Below are positions 11,874 to 25,000 of a stretch of DNA of 64,000 nt, one piece after another. Position 1 is the stretch's first letter. Every line of letters starts with the position of its first letter. The DNA is from Anthopleura xanthogrammica. Taxonomy: Eukaryota; Cnidaria; Anthozoa; Actiniaria; Actiniidae. The notes under the pieces were generated by a model that was not told where the DNA came from, did not search any database, and worked only from the letters and a program-made list of their open reading frames with translations. The translations under genes were made by a program, and so were the position numbers. The stretch lies in NCBI GenBank assembly GCA_964019055.1, contig OZ025218.1, positions 5,461,259 to 5,525,258 on the forward strand. Direction: 5' to 3'.

Positions 11874-13271
11874 GAGTCAGAATTTTTAATTTATTCGTAA
11901 ACAAGGATAATTCTAATCCAACCCGGAATTCTGAAGAATTTGCATTGCTCACGGCAAATCCGCTAATTTTGATCAACTACTCGTGCTTTGACTCAGCTAT
12001 CTAAAGCAGTATTATCTGTAGTATCAGTACAAAAGGAAAAAGCTAGCCGTGGCCGATATTTAATTCTTGTATTAAAGAATTTCTACGCGCTCCAAGCTAA
12101 ATTAAACCGATTGGACGTCCTGACTTCATTCGAGTTTTACCGACCCGATTCTCGGATGCTATATTTAATGGTTTGACTCAACAAGACTACTACAAATAAA
12201 CATGAGGTGCAAAGAAGTTTATTCGGGCTTTCATTTTGATATTAAGAACTGAAGAGTAATGAGAAATATTGTTAAATCGAACGCATGTATTTTGATTCTC
12301 AGATCGATCTCTTATAAAGTCATTCAACTCGCGGCTCACTCGTCAAACATTTACGAACTACTGTCGATTGATTTACAAATATATACGAACATAGAAAATT
12401 GTAAAATGTAAAGCAATTCTGAGGGTAGTTTTGAGCAATTATTTGCTCGTCTTACCGTTCTAAACGAAGGATTCATGTAGTAAACAAATAATGCTGACCT
12501 CAAGCAAACGTGTCTCCGTCAGCTCGCTTTGCCGACTTTCTGTATTTCATCGGTATTTTCGATGATTTAAGTTTTGATTTAACATTTTTTTCCAAAATGG
12601 CTTTCACTGCACATTTATAGTAGGCAGTCTCTCACTGTCTTTTGTAAAACGACGAAAAAAGAAAACGAGGGCCTCGACAGTACGATACATCAGAAATATT
12701 AAAAACCAAATTCCAGTGAGCTTATTTTATAATTGATAACTCTTTTTCCACAAAGGGTGGGTCAAGGGCGCCCTAGGACCCTCACCCTCCCCCCTGCCCC
12801 TGGTCCCAGCCCCTCCAGGTAACCCAGTGCACGCTGCCACCAGCGTCTTGTTTTGAAAAGTGGTCCCCAGTTTCCCCAGTTAGGTGTCTGCACAAACCCT
12901 TGAACCACAGGCAGCCCAGTTAGAGGACAAGAGCAGGGCTATGTTTATTGTAAAGTGATAAAAATTAATAAATTTCATCAATCAGACAGTACAAGATGTC
13001 TTTTTTTTTGCAACCATAATTTGGACGAAACACTGATAAGCTATAGAGCTAAAGCTTGTCATAATATCTTAGTTTGGGCTCCCAGTGGTCCGATTCTGCT
13101 AAGATTTATCGACCTTTAAATAATAAGAAGATAGACGAATACTCAATAAACAATGTGGTAATATGATTAAAAAAATTAAACTAGATTGTTTGGGAGTCTT
13201 TTCACGGCAAAAATCCTAGATTTCTTCATGTTTGCCCAGTCACGTTGCAAAGTCCCTTCTCTTTCAAACTG
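11874..13271. other. Intergenic stretch, nothing recognised
   Basis: No exon chain, known protein motif or clear inverted repeat seen. A short GC-rich patch lies at about 12760-12860. Small open frames near 11988-12176 have no recognisable content. Confidence 0.45.
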
Positions 13272-13401
13272 CACGTGTTGACAAACGACTTGGCACACGA
13301 ACGACGTCACATCGGTGCACGTGCTCAGTTGATCGTATCCGCTATAAAACAAACCCAGAGCTGGAGATATCTTGTCTTCGGAGCTAAGGACATCAAAACA
13401 G
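13272..13401 (+). promoter_or_regulatory. TATA promoter and non-coding first exon
   Basis: Two CACGTG E-boxes (13272-13277, 13318-13323) and a CRE-like GACGTCAC (13303-13310) lie just upstream of TATAAAA (13343-13349). About 55 bp further on, CAG followed by GTAAGAAA at 13401/13402 forms a good splice donor. A matching acceptor (ATAGACAG) ends at 15420, eight bases before the ATG at 15429. I infer that this promoter and leader exon belong to that gene. Confidence 0.55.
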
Positions 13402-14397
13402 GTAAGAAAAACCTTTATTTCAAAATATACTTCTTTCGATCTCGACCATATAGTAATTTCATAAGCTCTTTTCGTTTTCGATTTCTTGTACGATCGAAGC
13501 AAATTTTTTTATAACTTTAGAAAACAAACCAAGACGCCCGACTGTCGGTAATTTCATATTTTTATTTCATCACAGTATACCTTTTTTCAATAATTTTTCA
13601 AATATTTTGGGCTTTAGGGGGTAGCGAACGATTGGGTTCAGTACAAAGTCGCCAACCTTTTCTGAATCTCCGAAAATCAAACATTTCAAATTATATATTT
13701 CTAAGGGCTTTAGTTTAACAATTTGACAGCGCAGTATCCGGTTGAATGTCCTACTTGAAAACGTGAGTAGGACAAGAGATGTAAGTAAAGCATCTTTGAA
13801 AGATTGATTTTCTGATATTGATAATTTATCTTTAGTATAAATTTGTAGCTTCGGTTTTTTGTGGAATGAAGCACTAACCCTTTATTTATATATTTATCGA
13901 AGTTACAATATTTTTTTTATATATTGTTACTTCCATAAATATACATTCACCTGGGTTCAGACCTTCCTTTATTTATAGCATAATTTATTTATAGTATTTT
14001 ATCCTTGCCACAGACATTTGGTTGACATTCCTTGAAAGAGCGTATTAGAATTAGTAAGAGGTTAAGGTAGGTATAATGATATGATAGGGTGCGCGACATG
14101 TATCTGTGAAACAAAACCAAAGATGTATTATCTAATTGCACTATTTTGTACAAAATTTCAACTCTAGCCAAAGGTGACACAAGTGTTTTAAATAAGTGAC
14201 AAAGCGACACCAGATCCCCTTTATAGGCCCCATTAAACATTTTCAGTTATCAGTGTCTGTTCCATGCTGTATATCAAAAATACATTTTATCTTGTCCAAC
14301 ATAGCAGCAATAACTAGGGAGTTAGAACAATGAATTTGGGATCGGTGTATTGTTTCAGGGATATATGCTGTGCACTCTCTTGGTGAAAAAATTGTAT

Positions 14398-14588
14398 TGT
14401 GTGGTTCCAAAAAATATATATCATACCCCACCATGGAGGATATTTGAAAAACGATCCCCCCACCCCTCTGGAATTTCCAATTTTCTTTCTTACAAGCCTT
14501 GTAACTTTGTTTTTTTCTCTGACCCCCTACCCCCTGAGAATTTCTGATTTCCTCCATGGTGGGTATGGATATTTTTTGGAACTACACA
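14398..14588. mobile_element. Foldback MITE, GTGTAGTTCC family
   Basis: The ends TGTGTGGTTCC and GGAACTACACA are inverted, and each arm runs on through AAAAAATAT to CCACCATGG. Related pieces occur at 21780-21915, 39163-39486, 40499-40575 and 42405-42470, so this is a dispersed family. It lies in the inferred leader intron. Confidence 0.7.
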
Positions 14589-14873
14589 TTTCTAATTGTA
14601 TTTTTTCCAAATAACATAATTGAAGATGTGACCTCCAAATGTACTTCTTCAGTTTCCTCCCTCTGCAATAACCTTGCCTACCATCTGCCTCTTTCCCTTC
14701 CTCCTTCAACCCCTAAACTAGGACAGCTTTAACCCTCCCACTTTTTTTCCTATTGCATACTAGTCTTTTGTGTTTTCTAATTTTAGCCCCCCACGCTTTT
14801 CCCCTTTAATTTCCATACTAGACCCCCACTTTAAAATGTGCTCAGCCATCCCTGCTAAAACCTTCCATCCCTC

Positions 14874-15003
14874 CCCTCATTCTGGGTATCCCTACCCTCA
14901 TTCTGGGTATCCCTCCCCTCATTCTGCATGGGTATCCCTCCCCTCATTCTGGGTATCCCTACCCTCATTCTGGGTATCCCTCCCCTCATTCTGGGTATCC
15001 CTA
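14874..15003. repeat. 21-bp tandem repeat
   Basis: Six copies of CCCTCATTCTGGGTATCCCT plus one variable base; one unit has a small insertion (GCAT). Confidence 0.9.
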
Positions 15004-15428
15004 TTAAATAGTATATGAATATCTTAAAAATATTATATGTTTTCAGAGCCATAGCCACCCAGTGCATTTGGTCTTGTGGTTTCAACTAAACCACTTTTCA
15101 GAGCTCCAATTTTTTTAATGATTTGGTCATGAACTGCTTGTTAGCCTGTATACAGCTGCTTCCCAACCCTCCCCACTATGGGAGAAAATTGGAAGAGAGC
15201 TTAGGGGGTGGGGGTGGGGAAGTGGCTGCGTACATGCTACTTGCTGTCAGATTGGAGCTTTGGACCAAACAACTGAACTGAACAACTTTGCAAGTCGTGG
15301 CTGCAGCCTCGCTTTTTCTAGGTAACACTGACCCCTCTCAAGTATCACAGGACAGCCTCCTATCCCCACCCCTCCCCCTGTAAGTGGATCTTTGCTAATA
15401 AGTAGTTTACCATATAGACAGGTTAGAT

Positions 15429-16220
15429 ATGGCAGACTGCGAAGCTGTGGCTGTTCCAAAGGCATTGGTGGGCAACCTGTTTGGACCTGAAGCCATTTCT
15501 CACAATGTCTACAACCACATCCTTCTCTCTCCTACACAAGTATCAAGGAATCTCTCTCTACCACCAAATCAGGCCTCTGGTCTTATTGGAGGCCGATCCA
15601 GAGTAGGGGATAGAGTGATTGAGAATTTTAATTTATTTGCTGACCCCATTACTGCTTCGAAACCCAAGCCTAAAGAAGATGGTCTCCAGTTTTCAACCAG
15701 TACAAGCACAAGCTGTTATTTTGAAGATTTTGCCAGTAATGAAGAGACTTTGAGAGTTGAAGAACCTCACAAGAAAGTGTTCACCATAACCAATTCAGAA
15801 GCTGCTTGTCTCTCACCAAGCAATGATGAGGATGGGATTCATTCAGATGATAAGGAAGAGGATGAAATACCCCAAGATGAATGTGACTGTGCCTCACAAG
15901 ATGACAGAGATACTGTGGAAGATGTCGACAATCACATTCACTCTGTTGAAGATTTTATTGAATTGCACCTGATGTACACATCAGACAGATCCAAGACATC
16001 TAGTGAGCAATCTACAAGTCAAAAGAGTGAAGAAGATTCTAGTTGTTCTGTCAGTGTCCTCCAACAACTGGTACAGAAAACCAATGAAATTATTAAGCAT
16101 AATAGACTATTACAACAAGAAATTGTCACTTTGAAAAAGGATACATCAGTACAAACAAAAGTATTGACAAAGTTATTGAGGAGGAAACAGAAAAGGCTGC
16201 AATCCTCTACAAAACACTAA
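15429..16220 (+). CDS. Uncharacterised acidic protein with C-terminal coiled coil
   Basis: A single coding exon encodes 263 residues; I do not recognise the family. The N-terminal 80 residues are of mixed composition (NLFGPEAISHN, GLIGGRSRVGDRV). The middle (about 115-200) is strongly acidic and Ser-rich. The last 50 residues (LQQLVQKTNEIIKHNRLLQQ onward) look like a short coiled coil with a basic Lys/Arg-rich end. No signal peptide or membrane segment. The start is chosen because GATATGG is a fair context right after an intron acceptor. Codon use is even, and AATAAA follows at 16611. The upstream TATA promoter and leader exon are inferred to drive it. It could be an adaptor or cytoskeletal protein, but that is a guess from composition. 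Confidence 0.75.
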   Translation: MADCEAVAVPKALVGNLFGPEAISHNVYNHILLSPTQVSRNLSLPPNQASGLIGGRSRVGDRVIENFNLFADPITASKPKPKEDGLQFSTSTSTSCYFEDFASNEETLRVEEPHKKVFTITNSEAACLSPSNDEDGIHSDDKEEDEIPQDECDCASQDDRDTVEDVDNHIHSVEDFIELHLMYTSDRSKTSSEQSTSQKSEEDSSCSVSVLQQLVQKTNEIIKHNRLLQQEIVTLKKDTSVQTKVLTKLLRRKQKRLQSSTKH

Positions 16221-16610
16221 GATTTAGAATTCATTGGTAGCTATTATTTCTATTCATTAATTGGTGAAATATTTTTCTTTTAGGGGATTTTATTACGTTT
16301 ATTTTTTCCATAACTGGGTGGCTAGTGATAGTAATAGTAATTAGTGCAACTCGAAACTTTTCAGTAGGAGATTCTTGGATGTTGTTTCTTAAACATAATA
16401 CAAAAAAATCCATTCATCTCTTGTAAATACAAAGAATAATTTCCACCAAAAACAACAGACAAAATCAGTTAGAGATTAGAATTTAGGCTTTCTATCTTCA
16501 CAGTATCTATTCACTCTATGGAAAGTAAGTGATCCATTCTCACAAAGTAGCTCGAATTTATCCCATAGCTGTCGCAAATTTGTACACATATAATCAAATT
16601 ATTATTTAAC

Positions 16611-16616
16611 AATAAA
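16611..16616 (+). promoter_or_regulatory. Poly(A) signal AATAAA
   Basis: AATAAA about 390 bp after the stop codon of the 263-residue protein; the only good hexamer close by. Confidence 0.6.
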
Positions 16617-16622
16617 AGATTT

Positions 16623-19032
16623 CATAAAAATGAAACATTTTATTATTTTACTTTAAGTATTTTTTAAATTAAGTTTTTCGAGTATGATTGATGGGGGTGG
16701 GGTGGGGTTGCAACTATAGGCAAAGTGGACCAAATCCAGGCAAAAATGTGACAGTTTTGCATTGCTGGCGGAAGGTCGAACCAAAACAAAACAAAAATAA
16801 CGCGGAACCAAGAGAAAAACATGTTTATTAGCGTGAAGAATTTATAAATATCTTTCACTTTAACCGAATGCAGTCTTAATCTTGGACCTTGAGTACCAAA
16901 ATGCCGACCCTTGGGGCCTGGGGGGAGGGGGATGGGCAGGTACGGGCATGGGGTGATAACACCAAACTTCACCCTCTCGCAATTCTTAGGTAAAGTTTTT
17001 TGTGTTCCAGAAGCGATATTTTGCAGTGGAGTACTTTATTCTTTTCCATCAAATTTAACAATTAAATAATAATAGTCATTATTACAATAATTTAAACAGA
17101 CGCTAAATTTACAGCGGTCATCAGAGTAATAGTTAGCCTATTTCAAATTGTCGGAAGCCAAAATAAAACCCAAAAGGCCTGCAAGGTCGTAGAATATTAG
17201 CCCTAATGACCAAGATTTATAGCAAATTTCGCATGAGAAACGTGCGTTTGGCAACCATTAAAATCAATCCTGAAGCAAAACCAGAAGGATGGAAAAATAT
17301 CCATATCCTCTAGTTTAGAAAGACTTATTTTAGTCGCATTGAAATTGGAGGAATTTTGAACCAAAAGAGCTAGAACAATTCGTAGTTCGTGTACTCGTAG
17401 GCTTTGAAAAACCTTTCAAGTGTTTTTTTTTTAAATGCCCTTTTTTAAAAATATCATAAAATTCAAATTCCCTTGTTCTCATTTGTCTCGTTGAAGTTTG
17501 AGAATGTAAAACCTAGTTTATTTTTTTCATGTCAAACCATAGTCGGCCTATTCTAGATTTTTCAACACGAACAATATAACTTGTGGTCATGTGAATCAAG
17601 CCAGCACGTTTCGTGGATGGGACGTTGGTCCTGCACAATAAAGGAATTAAGAAAGACAATACAACTCGCTTAAGAGTGAGAATATATCAATGAAACTACT
17701 AGAACGAGAAGCACGCAATACTAGTTAACTCACAGACGGACGTGCACAAAATTAGTTCAGTTATGTTTACATTCAGTACACGAAAAGAAACGGTTGAAGT
17801 CAGTACACTCTTATCGAACCTCGAGGGAGAAGCCGACTTCGCTTTGCAACATTTTACCAGTTTGAAGACGAAGAATTAGGACACTAACATAGACTGGGCT
17901 AAACTCAAAATATATATATTGATTTAAGATGACTTATTTTACTATTGAACACACAACGCCAAGAGTTAGATACGAAAGTAAAAGGTAAGTCAATATTACT
18001 CTAAGAAAAGAAAAGGATTTGTCAGCATTGTCTTTACTGTAACAAAAACATATTCACTTTTCGATTCAGTCTGGGTTTTTTTGTGCGTGATTTTTTTTCT
18101 CTGAGTTCGTGAATAACTTTATCTAAGGTGTAGATAAAATAGATTTTTCTATGTTGTCTTGAAAAAGAAAAGTATTTACTTTTTCTGCACCTTTTTCAGA
18201 AGTAAGGAGTTTTTGGCTGATTTCAAATTTGATCCAAGACTTTAATTTTGCGTGTTCACTTTTTCAGTCATTCTTATGCCGAGCTCAGACGTCGAACTTT
18301 TGCCGCGTCGAATCTAATTGCCTTCGAGGCCAGGGACTAAGAAAACGCCGAGAACTACCATATAAGACATCAACTATTTTGCTTAGCACCAGGAGACGAT
18401 ATGTGTAAAGTTTGGTCTACATACTTCTACTAGTTGAAAGGAAAACAGCACTCAACCAGTTACCTCCAAGGCAATTAGATTTGACGCGGCACGAAACGTT
18501 CGACGTCTGAACCGGGCCTTAGCAACTGAAAAAGTAGAACTTAATCTGTGCGTGTTTTCTAAAAACAGTAAACTTTTCTAAAACTTCAAAGCTACCAGGT
18601 ACGGAGACAATAAAAGAGTTTTAGGGGTTATAGGCACTTTTTTAAAAATGCAAAGAACAAACTGACTATCAAAATTTTGTGGTAGACTACTCAAAACCAA
18701 AATACTACGAACTAATCATTAAGTGAAACAATGCTTTATGAAGTGGACAAAACAGTTTGATTTTATCATGTACCTAAAAATATAACACGCAAAGAACCAC
18801 AAATTTGGCGGCAAGATGATGTATTGGTCCCTATTCCCAATAGACTTCTCTGATTGGCTGTTGCCATGGAGTTTGGGTATATACAACTCATATTAATGTA
18901 CCCTCATGAATACATTAAATCTGCGAAGTGGTTCGTTTACACAGCTCAATTTTGATCAATAATTTTCCTAAATAATTCAATGGAAATGGTAAAAGATTCT
19001 TTAGGTTGTAAGAAGTAGTTTTAATTTGTAAG
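16623..19032. other. Intergenic region before the ankyrin-kinase gene
   Basis: No coding exon recognised. It holds one Harbinger-like MITE (18277-18518). Near the right end, GATTGGCTGTTGCCATGGAG at about 18850-18870 combines an inverted CCAAT box with an RFX-like half-site and may be part of the promoter of the gene starting at 19033. Confidence 0.45.
18277..18518. mobile_element. Harbinger-like MITE with TTA duplication
   Basis: Inverted ends share TCAGACGTCGAAC and TCTAATTGCCTT. The element is flanked by TTA on both sides (18274-18276, 18519-18521). A 121-bp relative sits at 48311-48431. A 3-bp TWA-type duplication is typical of PIF/Harbinger. Confidence 0.75.
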
Positions 19033-22000
19033 ATGGCGAAGGATAGGCAGTCAAAGGGCGAAAAAGTACGAGTGAAATCGCATCGAAATCCAAATTTATT
19101 ATCACATTACCACGAGTTATCCACAAACGTCTTCTATAATGGCGGAAGGTTTGCTTGTTTGCTTTATTTGAAGGGTGAATTTTCAGTCTTTTGTCCAACT
19201 TTTGCATCTTTAAATTCATATATTTTGTACTTTTTTTGCAGAGCAAGTGAATACTTACACAATCTTTTCCTGAAAGCTGCAAAGGTAAAGCTTATAATTA
19301 ATCTACATGCAGTGCACATTTGAAAACGACGTGAAACCTTAGCTTTACACTGACTGTTTTCTTTATTTAGAATGGAGAAGAAGAAAGAATACGAAATTTT
19401 CTAGCTCGCTCATCTAAAAATTCTGTAAGTAAGCCTTAATAATTTAACTTAGGCTTAAAACTTAGACATTAAGCGAAACGTGGCCAAGATTGAAGTTAAT
19501 CTAATTCAGATTTACAATAACATAACGTTACTACTAATCGCTATCAAGTTATATTTGTTATTATTACAATAATTCGTCTTGTTGTTTTCTTGACCCCACC
19601 AGCAAAGTTTATGTTTTCGTCCTTTTTTTAGAACGTGAATTTGAATTACAAGGACAAGACCACTGGAAACACAGCTGTTGTTCTTGCTGCTTTAAAAAAC
19701 CATGTTAATGTAAGATTCCAAGATTGTTTTTTTTGTTTAGTTTTAGCAGTTAAAAAATTATATGAAGCGCAAAAACCGTTCCTCTTCTTATCCTACTAAA
19801 AGATATTTTGTTAGTTTTAAAACTTATTTCATGTATGTCTGCATGACTTTGAATTCCAGCATTTGTGCCACATGTACAAGATAGAGCATGGTTATAGCAT
19901 GGATGTAATGTGCTGTCGAATGACATGACATCTGATCTCTGTAATATGAATAATGAATGCTATCACCCTTATATGAAATACATATTTTATTGGGGACCAT
20001 GATTATCATGTGATATTATTTATTAAAAAAGTGTGTTATATATATCCCTCCTGAAGATATTCTAACCCCACCTCCATACCCCAACTTTTTGTGTCCCCTT
20101 TTGATTTACTATGAAATCCCAGTCATAAGCCGCCCCCCCCCCCCCCCCAGTTATAGGTTCAACTCTGGAATCTCATGTTTATTTTATTGATACACATAAA
20201 AGATTGACTGGCCATGGGGACATACAGTAATGGAAATAATTAAAAGTTTCCTATTCATCCTAAACTCTTTTTCTTCCCATTTATAAGCCTGCCAAAATTT
20301 TTTAAGCCCTCACGGTTTGATATTTAAGCCCACGACAATACCCTTACAAATGAATATAAGTGCAGTGATTTTAACCTTATTCTAAATTATTTTTATCATG
20401 ACACCTCTAGTTGAATGTTACGAAGCTCACTCCCCAATACAAAATGGTCCCACGGTGGAATGATTTATAATAGTCTGAACAGGATAACACATTATTTCTC
20501 TAGATTGTTAAGATGTTATTGAACTATGGCGCCGATATTACTCTACTTAATGATAATGGACAGTCCATTTTTGATGTCGCTCCAGACTCCATCATTCCAA
20601 TGCTACTTGGTAAGACATTTAAAATCTTTAAGCTTGTCTATGATAATCACACCCATGCAGTTGCAACTAATAACTGCTAGTCAGTGGTTTTGAGGATTGG
20701 GGATAGGGGAAGGGGAGTGGGACTGGGGTAAGGCAAAGGGAAGGAGATGCTCCCCTTCCCCTCTCCCCAGTCCCCACCCTCTCTCCACAAATCCCTGGAA
20801 ACCCTCGTAGAGCCACTTCATAGGCTACTAGTCATTATTAGACTCAATATTAGCAGCTAGATTATCTCTAACTTAAACTTTTTTCTTTTGATTATTAGCT
20901 TCTGTGGAAAGACAAGGTGAGGAAATATGGCTTTATATCTGAGTGACCCTGTTGCTATTAATTTTTATAGATTGATCTTAATAACTATAATTTTTTTTAA
21001 TAATAGATTTTTTTCCAATAATTTTTTTAGGTACATCTAATCGGCATTTATTACAAGCTGCTTGGCAAGGAAATTTACAAATTCTAAGAAGATTACTTGT
21101 AAGTGAAAATCATTTATAACTAGAAACACATATCATTCAATTAGCTCATTGAAGATTATTTGCGATAATTAATTACTATTATATATCTTTTAGCAGTCTT
21201 CACAGGCAGACCTTGATGTTAATTGTAAAAACGCTGATGGAATGACACCCCTTCTCCTTGTGACGAGAGATGTCAACCTCTTTGAACAAAGTATGTCCTC
21301 TATATAGTTTCTACCAGATGTATTAGAGTGCATTCAGTAAAAGCATGAAACATTAGTAACACTATTTTGTACTATTTTATGCTAATTCTTTTGTTTTCTT
21401 TTGTTCAACTAGCACTATTTTGCACAATTTAGTAATTAGTGTTTCACGCTTTTACTGAATGCACTCTATTAATATTCTATTCATATATATTTTATAGTCA
21501 CTTTGCTATGGCCACTCTGATTGGTTGAGGTCAGAGATGTGCTGTATTTAAGTGAACAGAGTGTGGTACATTGAAGCATGAATCATTTAAAGGAAGCAAT
21601 TAGTTGATAATCATCTAATTTGGTGTTTTTATGTGTTTTTAATAGTTGAGAAGAATGTGGTAGAGAGAGGATACAATCCTTTGGAAGTAGTCAAAGAATT
21701 ATTACAACACAAAGCGTAAGTATTACATGATGAAAAAATGCCAGTTTTCCAAGGGGTTGGGGGGGGGGGGGGGAAGGATCTGAGCTGAGGAGGGTATACA
21801 TATTGTGTAGTACCAGTGAGAAAAATATAAAATTTCTTTCAGCAACACAATACCAGTATCCAAGGGATGGGAATGGTCTGACGATGGTATATATTGTGTA
21901 GTACCAGAAAATATCAAGTTACAGCAACAACAAAACATTTCATTACCGGTTTATTATGTTTTTTCACATCCAGTGACTGTTCAATTACTGCCAGTGATGG

Positions 22001-25000
22001 TCAAGCTCCACTGCATTACATCGCACACAACAAGGGGGCTAAAGCAGAAGACATGGCTAACATGATTATAGAGGATGCAAACTCCCAGTTAGGTAAGTGA
22101 AGTACTAACTTGTACCCCTCTCTTATCCCCTACAGCTGGATTATTGCATGGGTGGGGACGTGGGGTCACTAGGATGGTGGGTGTTCAGACCCATTCCCTA
22201 TACCTGAGGCCATTTCTGAGTTCAATAAACAGAAAGCATTGTGGTCTAACTTGGGTACAAACAACACTATATAAAGAATGATGAACAAAAGATGTTTGTA
22301 CCCAAGCTAGACCACAATGCACCATTCTATCTCAAAAAAAGAACTATTGGCCCAGCCTTTCTCTTTTATCCAGGCTTGGAATTGGAAGCTAAGGGTTGAG
22401 GTCATACATCTGCAAGAGTGATCTCCACCACATAAGTGATCCCCACTGTATAACTATAACTGATCCTCAATCACCGCATAAATGATCCCCTCTGCGTATC
22501 TGAACCTGATGGTCACCGTGTTATTGATCCCAGGAAAGTGAGGAATCTGAGGAGTTGGGACAATATAGAACTAGTACTCCTTCAGAGCATAAATGGGGAT
22601 TTTTTTTGAGAGCATTCGTTAATACAGGATTTAATTCTTAGATTTGCCAGATAAATCCAACAGTCTTCCAATTCACTTGGCAACAAGATGTGATAATCGT
22701 CCAGTTCTTCTTGCACTGATTAATGGAGGTGCTGATGTGAATGCTAGAGGACAGATTGGGCAGACACCTTTGCATGTAGCTGTAAGTTGTGTCAGAATAC
22801 ATTTTATTCTCATCATCATCATCACCATCATCATCATCATAATTGTCAACACCCATCATCATATTCATTAATATCAAAATCATCATCAATATCATTTTCA
22901 TCATCATAAACCATCAACATCATTAAATTGTTATCATCATCACTATCACCATTGCAATCATCAGCACCATGATGATGATGATCATCATCTACTGGTATGT
23001 CAATCTGTAAAGCTGCGGATGCATGGTGCAACATTGTGTGCAACAAATTGCATTGTGTGACATAGCTTGCAACATCAATTGCCTGCAGCACTGCGCACAA
23101 TGCTGCACCATATATCGGTAGCTTTACAGATTGACATGACGATTATGCTGCTGATGATGGATATGTTGGTGGTGATGGTAACAATGATAATAATTTGAGA
23201 CAATTCTACTTCATCATCATTGCCTGCAGTATTGTGCGCAAATATGTTGCACCATATGGCTGTGCCTTAACAACTCTTTTGCTCTTTTTTATAATGAACA
23301 TGCAGGCAGCCCATGGAAATGAGCAGTGCTCCAGTGCTCTTCTAAGCAGTGGTGCTGATGTTACCATAGTTGATGATCAGGGTTATTCTCCAGTTGACGT
23401 CAGTAAAAACAGAAAAGTAAAAATGGTTCTTAAAGGTAATAATTTTCATTCTTGCAACCTTTGAATCAACATTTGATATGCGCTTATCAAGACAACTATT
23501 GTGACAGGGAAATCAGGCAATACACTGCTGTCAATCAAACAAATTGTTTGGTACCTTTATATACTTTGATTGATGGCAACGATTGCCCAATTTCTCGGTC
23601 AGCATATTAATCAACAAATTAAACCAGTGGTGCAACCAGTGACCCAAATGAAAGTGAAATTGAAAAAAAAAAAAAAAGAAAGAAAGTGAAATTGCCTGAT
23701 AGTTTTTTTAAGGGCCAATCACAAACTTTGCATGATAGCACATTTAGAAGATTATATCATATATAAGGCCTTATTTATAATTAGTAGCTCAAAGTTTCTG
23801 AAATTCTAATTAACCCTCAATCAAGGAACAGAATGGATATTTTCTTGAGCTGCACAATTTTTGAAGTGTTATTTTTTCTAATTTTCAGAAGCTTGGGTGG
23901 AACAGACAAGGGAAGGCTCATCTAGAATGAAGCGCTCTTACTCAGGTATGAAAAAAATATAAAAAAATGAAAAAAGAAATTACTAAAAAGTTGCAAAACA
24001 GGGATAATTTCATTTGCATTCTTATTTTTGTGAGTATTTTATAGATATATTTCATTCATTTATTGATTTCCCCCAGCCCCAACCGAACTTATGACAGAGA
24101 AAGAAAAGAAATTAAATGAAAATGTTGCAGTAAGTGAAAATTAACTTTAATTTCATTTCACTAGAGTTCCTAAAGTGGGGAAATACCTCTTTTAAAAGCT
24201 TGGATGTAATGTTTTCCATTTCGTAACACGTCATTCTTATTTTCCTTTCCTAGGAGTCTGTTTTGTCTTCAAGAGCTCAGAAACAAACTTCTCCAAGTAA
24301 GTCTATTAAAAGATCTCCTAGGTGTCATACCCTTATTACCTGAAATTTTAATTTTAAAACTTTAATTTTGTGTGATTTCGAAAAACGAGGCGGAGCATCC
24401 CCGTATGAAACAACCCAAATTAACCCCCCCCCCCCCCCATGATTACCAGCTCAGGTGAATGAGAAGGAAAATAATAACCAGTCTAGTTGACGAGTGCCTC
24501 AAACTTTGTAACTGTACTAATCGTTTAAGATGTTATTCTTTCATCTGATGGAACTAAAAGAAGAATTACTACTTCATGGGAGTCCAGACAGTTAATTTAA
24601 TTTAATGTTTTATTTTTTTAACAGGGAAAATTTCTGGAGAAAGTGTTACTAGCACCCTTCCAGATGTTAGTGAGAGTAATGAAAGGTGAGACATTATCGT
24701 GATAAACATGGTTGATATTATTAACAGAGCACAGGTTCAATACCATACAGAAAAAAGTGGTAGAAGTATGGAGCACCCTAAAATTGGAGAGGGGGTGGTG
24801 ATAAGATTGGAAAATATATGAGACTCTACTAGCTATGTAAAAGAAAAAAGTGTGGGTGTGTGTGGGGGGGGGGGGGGAGAAGGATATAGCTACCCAGCTC
24901 CTCCCACACCACGTTCCCTGAAAGCTTCCTCACTCTCCACAGTCTATAACTACAGGATTTTTATTTTCTTAACTTGATAAACAATCTGTTCAACTTATTT

